Shown: positions 1 to 7,197 of the stretch, one piece after another
How positions within the stretch are numbered: the stretch's first letter is position 1
Layout: each line of letters begins with the position of its first letter
From: Candidatus Bipolaricaulota bacterium
GTDB lineage: Bacteria; Bipolaricaulota; Bipolaricaulia; RBG-16-55-9; DRXL01
DNA length: 11,478 bases
Reading direction: 5' to 3'
Assembly (NCBI GenBank): GCA_026414955.1
Contig: JAOAIA010000046.1
Coordinates: 1-11,478, forward strand
Translations under genes and position numbers: made by a program
The notes under the pieces: generated by a model
What the model was told of the DNA's origin: nothing
The model's input: the letters and a program-made list of their open reading frames with translations, nothing else
Database searches by the model: none

Positions 1-848
1 GTGTAGAGATAGCCGGGGTAGCCGCGTCGCCCTGGAATTTCTTCGCGGGCCGAGCTGATCTCGCGCAGCGCGTTGGCGTAGTTGAGCATGTCCGTCAAGA
101 TCACTAAGACGTCGCGGCCCTTGTCGAACGCAAAATACTCAGCTGTCGTCAAGGCGAGCCTGGGAGTCAGAATGCGCTCAATGGTCGGATCATCGGCCAA
201 GTTCAGAAAGAGCACGGAGTTTGCCAGTGCTCCGGAGTCTTGGAACTCTTTGTAAAAGTAATTATATTCTCTGGACGTGATCCCCATGCCGGCGAAGACG
301 ACGATCAGCTCTTCTTTAGACTGACGAATCACTTGGCGAGCGATTTGCACCGCGACTCTGTTAGCGGGCAAGCCCGCGCCGGTGAAGATCGGCAGCTTCT
401 GGCCCTTGACGAGTGTGTTCATCAAGTCTATCGAAGAGATTCCGGTTTCGATGTACTCGAAGGGTTGCTGGCGGCAGACGGGGTTGAGCGGGCTGCCGGT
501 GATGGGGCGCTCGACCTCGGGGAAGATCTCCCCCAGGCCATCGCGGGGATTGCCGGAGCCGTCGAAGACCCTGCCGAGCATATCTTCCGAAAGCCCTAAT
601 TTAACGACGTCGCCGCTGAAGAAGACGGCCGTGCTCTTCTTATCTAAGCCGTCGCTGCCCTCGAAGACCTGCACGACAATAACGTCTTCGCCGACTTCGA
701 GGACTTGGCCGGATTTTTTATTTCCCACGCTATCTACGAGCGTGACGCGCTCGCCGTAGCGCACATCGGGGACGCTCTGCAAAAAGACGAGCGGGCCTTT
801 GATCTCGGTGATCGTCCGATGGGCTTTGGCGTAGAGTGCAATGCTCAT
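1..848 (-). CDS. atpB: V/A-type ATPase subunit B (partial, C-terminal part beyond the window)
   Basis: Non-catalytic nucleotide-binding subunit of the V1/A1 hexamer, which alternates with subunit A in the cytoplasmic head of a membrane-bound rotary ATPase. The gene runs off the low-coordinate edge: 282 complete residues are visible, against about 460 in the family. Visible family signatures are QKLPIFTGAGLP (residues 150-161, the degenerate P-loop typical of B subunits), the LFLNLADDPTIERILTPRLA block (213-232), LVILTDMLNYANALREIS (248-265), and the ending GRRGYPGYLY (273-282). The lack of a working Walker A motif is normal for this subunit. The ATG (848-846) overlaps the atpA stop as ATGA, a sign of translational coupling. 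Subunit D would be expected next, outside the window. Confidence 0.97.
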   Translation of the reverse strand, partial: MSIALYAKAHRTITEIKGPLVFLQSVPDVRYGERVTLVDSVGNKKSGQVLEVGEDVIVVQVFEGSDGLDKKSTAVFFSGDVVKLGLSEDMLGRVFDGSGNPRDGLGEIFPEVERPITGSPLNPVCRQQPFEYIETGISSIDLMNTLVKGQKLPIFTGAGLPANRVAVQIARQVIRQSKEELIVVFAGMGITSREYNYFYKEFQDSGALANSVLFLNLADDPTIERILTPRLALTTAEYFAFDKGRDVLVILTDMLNYANALREISSAREEIPGRRGYPGYLY

Positions 849-2593
849 GCGGCAACCTCCTTGCTCACAACGCTCAACTCCCGAATGAAGCTTGGGAAGA
901 AGCTCTCGGTCTGCTCGTTGGGCACGTAGCGCATCTTGCTCAACTGCTCCCAACCCGGAAGTCTGAGAATCTCTTCGTAGGGCACTTTGCCCAGTAAGCT
1001 CTTGCACGTCTCGTAGAACGTCAAGATCGCCTTCATCATATAGTATTGTTTTTTCAGGGGACAGAAGGCGTCTATCTCGTGAAAGGCGTTCTGGCGCAAG
1101 AAGTCATCACGAATCGTGCGCGCTATATCTAATAAGAGCTTATCCGGCTCGCTCAGCGATTCTTTCCCGACAAGCTGGACGATCTTCTTCAGCTCGTCCT
1201 CTTTCTGCAAAATTTCTAATAACTCGCGGCGCATCTCGAGAAAATCCGCTCCGAGATTCTTGGTGTACCAGCCCTGCAGAGCGTCGAGATAGAGCGAGTA
1301 ACTCGTGAGCCAATTGATCGCGGGGAAGTGCCGGCTGTACGCCAATCGAGCGTCCAAGCCCCAGAACGCCCCCGCGATTCTCAACGAGTTCTGCGTGACC
1401 GGTTCCGAGAAATCTCCTCCCGGCGGCGAGACCGCGCCAATGACTGTTACAGAGCCTTGACGCTGATGCTGGTTGCTCCCCAGACAGATCACGCGCCCCG
1501 CGCGCTCGTAAAACTCGGCAATACGACTGGCTAAGTACGGGGGATAGCCCTCTTCGCCGGGCATCTCTTCCAAGCGCCCGGAGATCTCACGCAACGCTTC
1601 AGCCCACCGCGACGTCGAGTCCGCCATCAGCGCCACGTCGTAGCCCATATCGCGATAGTATTCAGCAATCGTAATGCCCGTGTAGATGCTCGTCTCGCGC
1701 GCGGCCACGGGCATATTAGACGTATTGGCGATGAGCACCGTTCTGTTCATCAGGGGCTGGCCGGTGCGCGGGTCTTCCAGATGGGGGAATTCTGTGAGCA
1801 CTTCGGTCATCTCGTTGCCGCGCTCCCCACACCCAATGTAGACGACAATATCCGCGTCGGCCCATTTGGCCAGCGCTTGCTGCGTGACGGTCTTTCCCGA
1901 ACCGAACGGGCCGGGGACGATGGCGCTGCCCCCCTTGGTCACGGGGAAGAAGACATCGAAGATTCTCTGTCCCGTGACCAAGGGAATTCCCGCCGCGATC
2001 TTCTGTGCGATGGGGCGGGGTCTGCGAATCGGCCAAAGCTGCTTCATAGAGATTTTCTGTCCCGTGTCCAGCTCGGCCACCGGCTCGTCTACGGTGTAGT
2101 CGCCTTCTTTGATCTTCGCGATCTTCCCCGCAAGGCCTTCGGGAACTAGAATCCTGTGCTGGATCGCCGGGGTCTCTTGCACCCAACCGATGACATCACC
2201 GTGCGCGACGTGTTCACCAACTTTTACGGTGGGCACAAAGTGCCAGCGCCGCGCGCGATCGAGCGGGTCGCCACTGGCGCCCCGAGCAATGAAATTTCCC
2301 GTCTGGTCGCGAATGACTTCTAACGGGCGTTGAATCCCGTCGTAGATCATCCCCAGCAGCCCCGGCCCCAACTCGGCTAAGAAGGGCTTCCCGTCGCTCT
2401 TGACGGGTTCGCCGACTTTCAGGCCGTCGGTCTCTTCGTAGACTTGAATCGAGACTTGATCGCCCTTGACTTCGATCACTTCGCCCACCAGTCCCAGCTC
2501 ACCCACGCGCACTAGGTCTCTGATCTTGATGCCCTCCATGCCGCGCGCGTTGACGACCGGCCCGGAGATGCGAGAGATCTTCCCTATGATCAT
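845..2593 (-). CDS. atpA: V/A-type ATPase catalytic subunit A
   Basis: Catalytic subunit of the V1/A1 head, which hydrolyses or makes ATP. It is full length at 582 residues, the usual size. An N-terminal beta-barrel starts MIIGKISRISGPVV. The A-subunit-specific bulge region follows (about 110-190). The Walker A motif GPFGSGKT is at residues 228-235, the catalytic-glutamate motif GCGERGNEM at 254-262, and the Walker B/arginine region ALMADSTSRWAEALREISGR at 321-340, followed by MPGEEGYPPYL. The start is fixed by GAGGTGG six bases upstream of ATG 2593. That ATG overlaps the TGA of the upstream four-helix-bundle gene, whose last codons read through this ribosome binding site. In related operons atpF is directly upstream, so the intervening gene is an insertion. 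The stop overlaps the atpB start. Confidence 0.98.
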   Translation of the reverse strand: MIIGKISRISGPVVNARGMEGIKIRDLVRVGELGLVGEVIEVKGDQVSIQVYEETDGLKVGEPVKSDGKPFLAELGPGLLGMIYDGIQRPLEVIRDQTGNFIARGASGDPLDRARRWHFVPTVKVGEHVAHGDVIGWVQETPAIQHRILVPEGLAGKIAKIKEGDYTVDEPVAELDTGQKISMKQLWPIRRPRPIAQKIAAGIPLVTGQRIFDVFFPVTKGGSAIVPGPFGSGKTVTQQALAKWADADIVVYIGCGERGNEMTEVLTEFPHLEDPRTGQPLMNRTVLIANTSNMPVAARETSIYTGITIAEYYRDMGYDVALMADSTSRWAEALREISGRLEEMPGEEGYPPYLASRIAEFYERAGRVICLGSNQHQRQGSVTVIGAVSPPGGDFSEPVTQNSLRIAGAFWGLDARLAYSRHFPAINWLTSYSLYLDALQGWYTKNLGADFLEMRRELLEILQKEDELKKIVQLVGKESLSEPDKLLLDIARTIRDDFLRQNAFHEIDAFCPLKKQYYMMKAILTFYETCKSLLGKVPYEEILRLPGWEQLSKMRYVPNEQTESFFPSFIRELSVVSKEVAA

Positions 2594-3036
2594 TCTTGAC
2601 CACCTCGAGAAGAAGTCTTTAGAGTCTGTAGAGTCTTTAGAGTCCGTAGAGTCTGTGGAGCATCAGATGCTGAAGGCTTGAGGAGATACTGAGTGAACGT
2701 TAACAGCATCTTGGAGATTGCCCCAGCTTGCTCATAGAGATTACGGAACTGCTCTTGTGTAATGTATCCCTGATCGAGTGCTACATATAAGGCAGCCTGT
2801 ATCTCTGCGGCTGAGCCATGCGCTTGCACCAAAAATTGAGCAAACTCACGGTCCGTTCTGCGAGCAAACCCCTCAGCGATGTTGAGCATGATAGACACCC
2901 CAGCTCGACGAATCTGATCTCTCAAGCCAAAATCCTTGGAGAATGGCGCTTGCTTGGTAGCAGCGTAAATCGCTTGCACCAATTCTCTCGCTTTCTGCCA
3001 CGCTTGAATATCTTCAAATCTCTCGATCTTTGGCAT
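2590..3036 (-). CDS. four-helix-bundle protein, 23S rRNA intervening-sequence (S23/IVP) family
   Basis: A 148-residue protein of the family known from ORFs in 23S rRNA intervening sequences and related to the bAvd accessory proteins of diversity-generating retroelements (TIGR02436-like). Family signatures are FEDIQAWQKARELVQAIY (residues 7-24), FGLRDQIRRAGVSIMLNIAEG (36-56 overall), and a C-terminal helix ending near residue 120. No catalytic motif is visible; family members form basic helical oligomers thought to bind nucleic acid, and the cellular role is unknown. Residues 128-142 are a repetitive tail with a TLK/TLR/TLQT pattern, encoded by one arm of the flanking inverted repeat. The final SSRGGQE is encoded by what looks like the original atpA ribosome binding site. 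The gene is visibly more A/T-rich than the atp genes. Only weak ribosome-binding complementarity precedes the ATG. It sits between atpF and atpA, where related operons have no gene. Confidence 0.93.
   Translation of the reverse strand: MPKIERFEDIQAWQKARELVQAIYAATKQAPFSKDFGLRDQIRRAGVSIMLNIAEGFARRTDREFAQFLVQAHGSAAEIQAALYVALDQGYITQEQFRNLYEQAGAISKMLLTFTQYLLKPSASDAPQTLRTLKTLQTLKTSSRGGQE
2613..2655 (+). repeat. left inverted arm of 9-bp units
   Basis: About five tandem copies of a 9-bp unit of the form AGTCTKTAG: 2614-2622, 2623-2631, 2632-2640, 2641-2649 and a weaker one at 2650-2658. Positions 2620-2637 match the reverse complement of 3057-3074 exactly. Outside that core, five of the seven flanking bases on one side match. 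About 14 of 17 match on the other side after a 1-base gap. In the minus-strand transcript this is the 3' arm, and it is translated as the repetitive tail of the four-helix-bundle protein. Confidence 0.9.
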
Positions 3037-3039
3037 GTT

Positions 3040-3081
3040 CAGACTCTATAGACTCCAAGACTCTACAGACTCTATAGACTA
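3040..3081 (-). repeat. right inverted arm of 9-bp units
   Basis: Units related to GACTCTATA lie at 3042-3050, 3051-3058 (one base short), 3059-3067 and 3068-3076, followed by a partial unit. They are in inverted orientation to the left arm. In the minus-strand transcript this is the 5' arm. It begins at the atpF stop codon (3081-3079) and ends just before the ATG of the four-helix-bundle gene (3036). Confidence 0.9.
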
Positions 3082-3378
3082 TTCTACATAAATCTTCTGC
3101 CCCAAGAAGCGTCGTGTCAGCTCGTCAATATATGTCTCTTCGCGCGCGACTTCTTCGGCGGGAAAGGACGCGATCATGGGGAGATCGCTCCCGCCCAACG
3201 CCCGCTCGAAGCCCTCCATGAAGCGCTCGTCTACGAGCACCAAGCCGACATCGGGCATGGCGCGAATCTGCTCGACAATCTCCCCAATCTTTTCATGAGA
3301 TTCGATCTCGAAGACGGCGATGCCCGCCAGGCGAAAGCCGTCCGCTAAATCCGGCGGCGCGACGATGACCGGCCTCAT
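3079..3378 (-). CDS. atpF: V/A-type ATPase subunit F
   Basis: Small central-stalk subunit of the rotary ATPase, which sits with subunit D in the rotor. It is 99 residues, the normal family length, with a Rossmann-like N-terminal half: RPVIVAPPDLADGFRLAGIAVFE (overall 2-24), then a conserved strand VGLVLVDERFM (44-54), then a helical C-terminus. ATG 3378 overlaps the atpC stop as ATGA, so the two are translationally coupled. Its position directly after atpC fits the E-C-F-A-B order. The TAG stop (3081-3079) lies at the very edge of the inverted arm of the following cassette, so the insertion left subunit F intact or changed only its last residues. Confidence 0.95.
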   Translation of the reverse strand: MRPVIVAPPDLADGFRLAGIAVFEIESHEKIGEIVEQIRAMPDVGLVLVDERFMEGFERALGGSDLPMIASFPAEEVAREETYIDELTRRFLGQKIYVE

Positions 3379-4427
3379 GCCAGGACCTCCAAGGGGATGA
3401 GATTCTCTTCGATCTGGGCGCGCGGCGCATGGCGTAGCACGCCGCTCGCGATCACCCGGAGATTGGTCATCTCGGCGCTCTTGCGCCAGATATAGCTCAG
3501 AGCCATTTGAATATCAAAGAGCCGCCCTAGATCGAGATGGCAAAGCTCGGCGTAGAGAAGATTCTCTAATCGCTCTTGGAGGCGTGGAGCACTCGCTGGC
3601 TCTTGGGGGGCGCCCAGCTTCCCAAAGTACGGCGTGCCTGCGAACTTTCCCCAGAACTCGCCCACATCGGCAGAAGCCAAAAGCTCGCGCACCGTTTCTC
3701 GCGAGAGATGGCGCCCGCCCGCGAGCACATACCGATACTTCTCGTCAGACCGCACCCCGGCTTCGACGACGCGCAGGGCGTAGACGAGATTCAGCAGATC
3801 GGCCTCGGTGCCCAGAGCGTCCAGAACAATACGGGCATTCTCGTCACGGTGCTGGCGCAAGAGTTCTTGAGCGTGCGCGAAGTAAAACGAATCGAGGGCG
3901 TGCTCCAGCAGCGCCAGCTTCCCCGTGCGCTCGTATGCGGGGAAGACCCCAGCTAACGGTTTGTAGTAGCGATTGCCCGTGCTTAAGAGATAGTCGAGCG
4001 CACCGCGCAGCGTCTCGCGCTTGAGCAGCTCCTGATAAAACGCCGCAGAATAGAGTATAGACGGGTAGAGATTGCGGGCCATCTCCTCAGGAGAGACCCC
4101 GACGTGAAAGCCGCGCACGATCGTCTTCAGATTGAAGACTTCAAAGCGTTCTACAATAAGCTCGATCAGCTCTCGTGGGCCTTCCGGGGCGATGCGCACC
4201 AAGTGCGTAAACGCACGCTGGCCGTTGCGCAGGATCGTCTGTTCGATCAGCTCATACCCAGAGAATTCGACGGAGCAGCGTTCGAGTTCCACGGCGTAGT
4301 CCGTCTCCGCCAGAGCGTTAACCAGCTCGCCCAGCTCGCGCAGCTCTAACAGCGCCTCAAACTGCTTCGGCTTAAGGAGCTTGGCGAGCATCACCCGGAC
4401 GCGCGTGTTGAGATACTCGTAGGACAT
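3375..4427 (-). CDS. atpC: V/A-type ATPase subunit C (d-type socket subunit)
   Basis: Subunit C (equivalent to eukaryotic d) is a funnel-shaped, mostly helical protein that seats the central stalk on the membrane c-ring. At 350 residues it is close to the family size. The N-terminal MSYEYLNTRVRVMLAKLL matches the family opening Y-YLN-RVR. The rest is alpha-helical with a repeated three-lobed pattern, for example EALLELRELGELVNALAETDY near residues 24-44 and VIASGVLRHAPRAQIEENL near the C-terminus. There are no membrane segments. The start at 4427 lies 2 bases after the atpE stop, and the stop overlaps the atpF start by 4 bases. Confidence 0.95.
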   Translation of the reverse strand: MSYEYLNTRVRVMLAKLLKPKQFEALLELRELGELVNALAETDYAVELERCSVEFSGYELIEQTILRNGQRAFTHLVRIAPEGPRELIELIVERFEVFNLKTIVRGFHVGVSPEEMARNLYPSILYSAAFYQELLKRETLRGALDYLLSTGNRYYKPLAGVFPAYERTGKLALLEHALDSFYFAHAQELLRQHRDENARIVLDALGTEADLLNLVYALRVVEAGVRSDEKYRYVLAGGRHLSRETVRELLASADVGEFWGKFAGTPYFGKLGAPQEPASAPRLQERLENLLYAELCHLDLGRLFDIQMALSYIWRKSAEMTNLRVIASGVLRHAPRAQIEENLIPLEVLA

Positions 4428-4429
4428 AG

Positions 4430-4996
4430 TTACTCTGCTACAGCCCGTCCGATCTCAGCGCGGTAGCGCGCGCGCACGTTTGCCAAGCGCGTCTCCAAAC
4501 GATTATCGAGAACGAGATCGCCGCGCTCATTCGTGGCTACGATCCCGCCGACGGTCGCGATGGGATCGCCCAGTTTATGTCGTGTCTGTTTAAGCAACTC
4601 GTGCACGAGCTTTTGATCTTCCGGGGCAGCGCGGACGACGAGCGGCCCGGGGAGAGCCTGCTCAGCTTCGCGCAAGCACCGCTCCAGAAATTTCTTATAT
4701 CGTTCTGGGTGAGAGCGCAGTTGGGCCATCTCATGGGCGAGCTTCTGAAAGAGCGCTTCGGCCGCGGAGCTTTTCGCTTTCAGATATTCGGCGCGCGCTT
4801 GCGCACGAGCGCGGCTGAGGGCCGCGCGGCGCTCTTGTTCTAGGTGCGCTTCTAGCTCTTTGAGGGCGCGCTCGCGCTCCTGGGCGCGCTCGCGCTCGGC
4901 CTGCGCTATGATCTCATGGGCGTGGCGCTCGGCTTCCCTTAAGATCTCTTGAATCTGGCGCTCGCCCTCAGACTCGATCTGCTTGAGAAGTTCCAT
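4430..4996 (-). CDS. atpE: V/A-type ATPase subunit E (peripheral stalk)
   Basis: Peripheral-stalk subunit that pairs with subunit H/G as a right-handed coiled coil and anchors the head to subunit I. It has 188 residues, the normal size. Residues 1-90 form a long, highly charged helix rich in E, R, A and Q. The C-terminal globular domain (about 100-188) carries the family pattern GGIVATNERGDLVLDNRLE followed by TRL. The start at ATG 4996 follows a strong GGGGAGGGG ribosome binding site eight bases upstream (counted from GGAGG), which lies in the 3' arm of a hairpin. It is separated from atpK by 43 bp, the largest gap inside the operon apart from the cassette. Confidence 0.95.
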   Translation of the reverse strand: MELLKQIESEGERQIQEILREAERHAHEIIAQAERERAQERERALKELEAHLEQERRAALSRARAQARAEYLKAKSSAAEALFQKLAHEMAQLRSHPERYKKFLERCLREAEQALPGPLVVRAAPEDQKLVHELLKQTRHKLGDPIATVGGIVATNERGDLVLDNRLETRLANVRARYRAEIGRAVAE

Positions 4997-5003
4997 AGAT
5001 AAC

Positions 5004-5023
5004 CCCTCCCCGACAGGGAAGGG
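5004..5023 (-). promoter_or_regulatory. GC-rich hairpin overlapping the atpE ribosome binding site
   Basis: In the 43-bp atpK-atpE gap, 5004-5010 pairs with 5016-5023 to give a 7-bp stem with one bulged base and the loop 5011-5015. In the mRNA the 3' arm is GGGGAGGG, part of the atpE ribosome binding site. There is no U-run after the stem, so it is not a standard terminator. It may stabilise the atpK 3' end or limit atpE initiation. The neighbouring GGGAGCCAGGGGGTAG resembles GC-rich intergenic repeats found in many bacterial genomes. Confidence 0.6.
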
Positions 5024-5039
5024 AGCCAGGGGGTAGGTC

Positions 5040-5345
5040 TCATAACAAGAAAACTACAACGAACCCGAAGACAACGAGCGTTTCGGGAATAGCCACGAAG
5101 ATCAGCGCACTCACGAAGTTCTCGCGGTTCTCGGCGACGGCAGCTACAGCCGCCGGGCCGATGCGCGACTGCGCAAAGGCCGTGCCCAGCGCCCCGCCCG
5201 CAAACGCGAGCGCCGCGGCGATCGCCTTGAGCCCCGCTGCGAGAGGAGCCTCCGCATACTGCGGTAACTCTTGAGCTAAGCCCACCAGACACGCACCGAC
5301 CACGACGACATTAAAGACCAAGACGGCTACAGCGAGCTTTTTCAT
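5040..5345 (-). CDS. atpK: V/A-type ATPase subunit K (c-ring proteolipid)
   Basis: Membrane rotor subunit that forms the ion-carrying c-ring. Starting at ATG 5345 it has 101 residues. This start is chosen over an upstream in-frame ATG at 5393 because AAAGGAGG (5357-5350) lies just before it and because the product then begins MKKLAVAVLVFNVVVVGACL, a signal-like hydrophobic segment as in the Thermus homologue (subunit L). One hairpin of two transmembrane helices follows: about 35-58 (GG-LGTAFAQSRIG) and 77-101. The ion-carrying carboxylate is Glu88 in AIPETLVVFG. It has one hairpin, not the duplicated four-helix form of some Na+ enzymes. The coupling ion (H+ or Na+) cannot be decided from what I see. 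This ribosome binding site is the best in the operon, fitting the high copy number of the subunit. Confidence 0.95.
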   Translation of the reverse strand: MKKLAVAVLVFNVVVVGACLVGLAQELPQYAEAPLAAGLKAIAAALAFAGGALGTAFAQSRIGPAAVAAVAENRENFVSALIFVAIPETLVVFGFVVVFLL

Positions 5346-5349
5346 AGTG

Positions 5350-5357
5350 CCTCCTTT
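5350..5357 (-). promoter_or_regulatory. strong ribosome binding site deciding the atpK start
   Basis: AAAGGAGG on the minus strand ends four bases before ATG 5345. It overrules the longer reading frame from 5393, which would overlap the end of atpI. Confidence 0.85.
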
Positions 5358-5364
5358 GCAGATT

Positions 5365-7191
5365 TTAGGTCTCAATCTCTCGAAACGGTTCATACTTGCG
5401 TCCGCCTAGCTCTAAGAACTTCTGAAAGAACTCGACGTAGTGCAACCGCGCTGACTGCACCGTAGACTCAAAGAGTGCCAGCCCCAAGTTCGCCGCGTGC
5501 GCCACAATCCCAATGAGCACCGCGAGAAAGAGATTATGCAGCGCGTGTCCCAGCTCGTTGATCACCTCGGCGATCTTCAGCCCGACTAAGCCAAAGCCCA
5601 TCAACCGCGCATACGAGATAATATTGCCGACGTAGCTCACCAACTCTAACACCCCTAAGAAGCCCTCGCTCATCACCAAGAGCACCACGGCTACGGCGAG
5701 CAGCGCGAAGCTGGGGGTCTTGAGAACTTCTGGGAGCTGTCCCGCCAAAGCCCCAACGCTCAGCCCTAGCCCCACCAGGGCAGCGATGGCCGCAAGCTTC
5801 GCCAAGGCGTGCTTGTTGTGGCGCTCTCTTAATGCGTTAATCGCGCCCAGCAGAAAGCCTAACAAGATCTGAGTCACGCCCAGGGCGACGCAAAAGAGCA
5901 GGAGCGCATCAGTCTGCTCGCCGCGCTTGAAGTGCGGGTACGGCAGAATAAACCCGAAGGCTTCAGCAAAAATCGCACCGAAGAAGATCGTAGACAGCGC
6001 ACACTGGAGCACGATCTGGCTCGCCTGCTGGACTAATTCTGACTGGGCAAACTTCCGCCGCACCCACAGCCCCAACAGCCCCGTGACCGCGCCGTACCCC
6101 ATGTCCCCGACAATAATCCCAAAGAAGAGCGGGAAGAAGAAGCTGATAAACGGCACCGGGTCGATCGTGCCGTACTTGGGCACGCCCATGATAGACAAGA
6201 AGAGCTCGTAGGGTCTGCTCCATCTGTTATTCTGGAGCGCCACGGGGATCTCTTTGGGGGAGGCCGGCTGCGGGTCTTCCCGCACGACGATCCCTGGGAA
6301 TTTCTCTCTCAACTTCTGCGCAAAGAGATCGTATTCGTCTTGAGGGAGCCAGCCCGTGACGACGAACGCATAATCGGTGTAGCCGAACCGCGCCATCGCG
6401 TCTATCTGAGCGAGTCTGTTGGCGAGGGCGCGCTCGAGGGCGCGTAGCTCTGCCCCGTGAGCCTGCCCCAGCTCGCGCAGCTTCTTCTCAATCTCCTGAA
6501 GCTGGGCGGGGCTTTCGACAAGCTCGCGCTTGAGCTGTGCTATGGCTTCAGCAAGCGCCAGAGTGCTGGGGATATGAGCGGGCAGCGCCAGGGGGCGCAC
6601 CCCCTTGGCTTCAAGATATTCTCGCACCGCCGGGGCATATTCGGCATCAACGCTCACCATGAACTCATGGCGATCTTCAGGGAGGGCTTGGGGGCGCACC
6701 GTGCACCGCCCTGGAAGTGCTCTCTGCAAAAACTGCGCAATCTCTTCCGCAGCGATATCGCTGCCCCCAAGTCCGACGAACAGCTCGCGCCCCGGCTGGG
6801 TATCGAGCTTCTGCAAGAGCGCTTCCGTGGCGTCGAGAATATCTTTCAAGCGCATGGCAGCGTCCAGACGCTCCTGGAGCTGACGACGCTCCGTGATGAG
6901 CGGCCGCACGCGCTCTTCGAGACGCTGCACCCGATCGCGAACTTCTGGGAGATTGAGCTGTGGTTGAGCCTGCACCTTCTGAGCCCCGATCTCTGCGAGC
7001 ACATCGCGCAGGCCCTTCACCTTGAGCACGAGGTCTTCCAACTCTTGGCGCTCTCGGGCAAAATCCTTAGTGCGATCCGAGAGGGCCACCGGCTCAATAT
7101 GCAAAACCCCTAACTTTTGTAAGGCGTGCACCAGGTCTCTCTCGTGCACTTGGGGGGAGATCACGTAGACGCGGGTCATTCGGCGCTGCAT
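5365..7191 (-). CDS. atpI: V/A-type ATPase subunit I (membrane stator, a-subunit)
   Basis: Stator subunit whose membrane domain forms the ion half-channels next to the c-ring. It has 608 residues; the family usually has about 600-660. Residues 1 to about 345 form the cytoplasmic arm, with long coiled-coil stretches (about 45-110 and 220-270) that bind the peripheral stalks. Residues 348 to about 590 hold seven or eight membrane helices, opening FISFFFPLFFGIIVGDMGYG (GDMGYG at 362-367). The channel arginine is probably Arg529 in ISYARLMGFGL. ATG 7191 lies 6 bases after the atpH stop. A second in-frame ATG at 7179 (MTRVYVIS) is an alternative start that fits the family just as well. The stop is 19 bases before the atpK start. 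Confidence 0.96.
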   Translation of the reverse strand: MQRRMTRVYVISPQVHERDLVHALQKLGVLHIEPVALSDRTKDFARERQELEDLVLKVKGLRDVLAEIGAQKVQAQPQLNLPEVRDRVQRLEERVRPLITERRQLQERLDAAMRLKDILDATEALLQKLDTQPGRELFVGLGGSDIAAEEIAQFLQRALPGRCTVRPQALPEDRHEFMVSVDAEYAPAVREYLEAKGVRPLALPAHIPSTLALAEAIAQLKRELVESPAQLQEIEKKLRELGQAHGAELRALERALANRLAQIDAMARFGYTDYAFVVTGWLPQDEYDLFAQKLREKFPGIVVREDPQPASPKEIPVALQNNRWSRPYELFLSIMGVPKYGTIDPVPFISFFFPLFFGIIVGDMGYGAVTGLLGLWVRRKFAQSELVQQASQIVLQCALSTIFFGAIFAEAFGFILPYPHFKRGEQTDALLLFCVALGVTQILLGFLLGAINALRERHNKHALAKLAAIAALVGLGLSVGALAGQLPEVLKTPSFALLAVAVVLLVMSEGFLGVLELVSYVGNIISYARLMGFGLVGLKIAEVINELGHALHNLFLAVLIGIVAHAANLGLALFESTVQSARLHYVEFFQKFLELGGRKYEPFREIET

Positions 7192-7197
7192 GGCTGT

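Larger units (their letters stand above)
2613..3081 (-). mobile_element. intervening-sequence-like cassette (four-helix-bundle ORF between inverted arms)
   Basis: The segment between atpF and atpA consists of a right arm (3040-3081), the four-helix-bundle ORF, and a left arm (2613-2655). The arms are inverted copies with an 18-bp perfect core (2620-2637 against 3057-3074). The layout matches that known for 23S rRNA intervening sequences, where an S23 ORF lies between complementary ends that pair into a stem. No transposase, target duplication or known insertion-sequence end is visible. Mobility is inferred from the break in operon order, the base composition and the bracketing repeats. Confidence 0.6.

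Noticed and set aside
382..430. Loss of the Walker A motif in AtpB (GAGLP instead of a GKT loop)
   Set aside because: This is normal for V/A-type B subunits, which are non-catalytic.
5346..5393. Upstream ATG at 5393 as the atpK start
   Set aside because: It would add 16 residues not seen in homologues and overlap atpI. The ATG at 5345 has a strong AAAGGAGG and gives a proper signal-like N-terminus.
6457..7113. A 218-codon open frame on the plus strand
   Set aside because: It is antisense to the coiled-coil part of atpI, with GC-driven lack of stops, no ribosome binding site and no family resemblance.
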